This document shows positions 62,304 to 64,000 of a stretch of 64,000 bases of DNA, piece by piece. The notes below the pieces were generated by a model. The model had not been told where the DNA came from, made no database searches, and saw only the letters and a program-made list of their open reading frames with translations. Source of the stretch: Rotaria socialis (taxonomy: Eukaryota; Rotifera; Eurotatoria; Philodinida; Philodinidae). A program made the translations under genes and the position numbers. Numbering within the stretch: the first letter of the stretch is position 1; the number at the start of each line of letters is the position of its first letter. The stretch is from assembly GCA_905331475.1 (NCBI GenBank), contig CAJNYU010000512.1:310001-374000 (forward strand), given 5' to 3'.

Positions 62304-62882
62304 TCAACGATTACGGCCACCAAAGCTGCCACCTTCACGATTACCTCCACCGGGACCTCCTCGACCTCGTCCACGACCACGACCTCTTCCACGACCTATA
62401 ATAGCATAGAAAACAAATCAACTAAGAAAAAAACAAAAAATATTTCTTCACACATACCTCTAGCGCCCATACCAGTTGGGCCTAAATTAGAAAAATAACA
62501 AAATTAGGTTTTACAATAGAATAAAAAATGTAATACAAACCAGATCGTTCACGTTTAGGTTTAGCTTTTGGTGTATCATCGACAAGTAATGTATCCAATG
62601 GGAGACTATCTGGCAAAATAAAATATCGAATATTGTTACCTGAACAAAAAGAAAAAAATAGTTTTGGTTTTAGATTTAATTTATTGAAAAAGTTTAACCT
62701 CGAATAGTAATGAAATCGAATGAAATGGGATCACCATTTTTTGGTGTTAATTTAGCCGATTTCAAATGTGTATTCATTGACATATCGACGCCGATAACTG
62801 TACCAAAAACATTTGAACCATTTTTAAGTGCAATTGTAACACTTTCATGAGTTAATTTCATAAGAAACCGAACAAGCTTCAT
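62304..62882 (-). CDS. SNRPD1: Small nuclear ribonucleoprotein SmD1 (4 exons)
   Basis: Exons in coding order: 62882-62699, 62639-62541, 62481-62458, 62395-62304; 132 aa (human SmD1 is 119). SmD1 is one of seven Sm proteins forming the ring on U1, U2, U4 and U5 snRNAs for splicing. Seen: [20 protein letters not shown], the Sm1 motif; [20 protein letters not shown]; the Sm2 motif [20 protein letters not shown]; and a C-terminal Arg-Gly repeat ([17 protein letters not shown]), the usual target of symmetric arginine dimethylation before SMN-assisted assembly. The tail is longer than in human, with an extra PTGMGARG exon of 24 nt and an end rich in Gly, Asn and Arg. The start is 425 bp from the divergent N-myristoyltransferase start. 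Confidence 0.97.
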
Positions 62883-63306
62883 CGTTATATTACTACCGTT
62901 TCTTTCTAATTACAAAGAAGGAAAAAGATCTAAAAAACAAATGTTGTGAAAGATTGAGTCTTTGTCAAACAAACGAATAAATACACTTGCTTACAATGGT
63001 TGGTGGAAAGTCTACAAATCTGATTCGCCTTTTATTTCACCTCTATCTCTGTATATCGGTTTACAGTAAACAAAGCGCCATCTATACAAGAAATGAGAAA
63101 AGTACACAAAAAGAATTGCAAATTTTTAATAATCTTTTTTTTATGTACAATCACTATTTGAATCATTTTCTTTCGAAAAATTCTATCCTATTATATCAAT
63201 ACGTGTTTATATTGATTGAAGGTCTTTGCACTCGCCTTTCGTTACCTTAATGCTCACTCACTCATTTATCGATATAATCATCAGCCTTGTTTCAGATATT
63301 TAAACT
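62883..63306. promoter_or_regulatory. Shared upstream region of SmD1 and NMT
   Basis: 424 bp separate two divergent housekeeping-gene starts, suggesting a bidirectional promoter. The plus-strand open frame 62987-63250 has no family features and is rejected as a gene. No TATA box is obvious. Confidence 0.4.
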
Positions 63307-64000
63307 ATGGCCGAACAAGAACAAGCTGAACTTAACAATACTAGTGAAACTGAAGCAACTGTTAGTGAAACAACGAAATCAAAAGAGAAAAATTCAAAAG
63401 AAAAAGTTGCAGCTGCAACTGACTCAACGATTGATGTAATCGATGGAAATAGTGCAACTGCTGGTCAAAATATTAATAATAATGTAGGAGAAAAATTTTG
63501 TAAACATATCTATCATAATATCTTGAGAATAGGCACGTTCAGTAGAATCTGTTCAAGATCTATTAAAGAAAATAGTTTTAGCTGAACAAGCTTCGTCTGT
63601 ATCAAATAATCGAAGTGCACCTAAATCAGATCAAGAAGCTGCATCAAGACAAGAATGGAAATTTTGGCATACACAACCAGTACCAAGTATTGGAAAAAAA
63701 GTTGCGTCGGAAAATAATGGACCTGTAGAAGAAAATAAACCTATTGAAGAATTAAAGCAAGAACCATACAAATTACCTGATGGATTTACATGGGATGAAA
63801 TTGATATTCTTGATGATGAACAAGTAAAACACTATCAACTATTTGATAAAAAATACTTATTTAACTAAATGTTCTGTTTTATCTTTAGTTAAAGGAATTA
63901 TACGTTCTCCTAAACGAAAACTATGTTGAAGATGATGATAATATGTTTCGTTTTGATTATTCAATGCAATTCTTACGATGGTAATCTTATTGAAATTTAT
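63307..64000 (+). CDS. NMT1: Glycylpeptide N-myristoyltransferase, 5' part (cut by window end)
   Basis: Exons 63307-63483, 63533-63823 and 63889-63980; the last ends at a GT donor and the gene continues beyond the window. NMT attaches myristate to N-terminal glycine of many signalling proteins. Seen: a Lys/Glu/Thr-rich N-terminal extension as in NMT1/NMT2 ([10 protein letters not shown]); [13 protein letters not shown]; then the family signature starting with [57 protein letters not shown]; and DYSMQFLRW, all characteristic of the NMT N-terminal half. The catalytic domain's second half is outside the window. NMT1 and NMT2 cannot be separated in an invertebrate, which normally has one gene or lineage copies. 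Confidence 0.95.

Noticed and set aside
62987-63250. 87-aa open frame between SmD1 and NMT
   Set aside because: AT-biased hydrophobic and Asn-rich translation without motifs, in a likely bidirectional promoter.

Overview
The window is nuclear DNA from a small-genome animal. It is strongly AT-rich, and its genes are split by many short introns (about 50-70 nt, GT..AG) with a few introns of 0.5-2.5 kb. The gene set (ATF6, Twist, RFX, EPAC, a GnRH/AKH-type receptor, a paired-like homeobox gene, SmD1, N-myristoyltransferase) is that of a bilaterian metazoan. The compact introns, codon style and many short DNA transposons fit a rotifer, perhaps a bdelloid, but that assignment is inference. I built gene models by hand from splice signals, reading frame and family motifs.

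Layout. 1-2482: no gene seen. 2483-6136 (+): ATF6-like membrane-tethered bZIP factor, 14 exons. 7292-8371 (+): transaldolase, 2 exons. 9043-9294: small hAT-like element with a perfect 8-bp target duplication. 10544-18853 (+): cytosolic carboxypeptidase of the AGBL2/AGBL3 type, more than 20 exons. 18854-23336: gene-poor, with a tiny piggyBac-type MITE and a second inverted-repeat element. 23337-24287 (+): Twist bHLH factor, single coding exon. 25579-28249 (-): RFX winged-helix factor, 5 exons. 28896-37876 (-): EPAC2/RAPGEF4-like cAMP-regulated Rap exchange factor, 26 exons and 1020 aa; two of its introns hold long foldback elements.

37877-46468: gene-poor, with one possible orphan exon (40385-40612), two hAT-like elements (41099-41877 and 43597-45032, the latter containing an assembly gap of N) and much unassigned AT-rich DNA. 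46469-48359 (-): decayed FLYWCH-MULE transposase, itself carrying a GC-richer inverted-repeat insert. 48733-48781: two overlapping 26-bp perfect palindromes. 49297-49548 (+): small secreted four-cysteine peptide. 51706-53256 (+): peptide-hormone GPCR. 56013-57128 (-): paired-like homeodomain gene. 57601-58612 (+): GNAT acetyltransferase with a secretory-type N-terminus. 58925-60770 (+): EF-hand protein. 62304-62882 (-): SmD1. 63307 to the window end (+): 5' part of N-myristoyltransferase.

The genes do not form one pathway. Several are cell-signalling or transcription components (EPAC, GPCR, RFX, Twist, homeobox, ATF6). SmD1/NMT and homeobox/GNAT are divergent pairs that may share upstream DNA. 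The most distinctive content beyond ordinary genes is the mobile-element layer and the twin palindromes.
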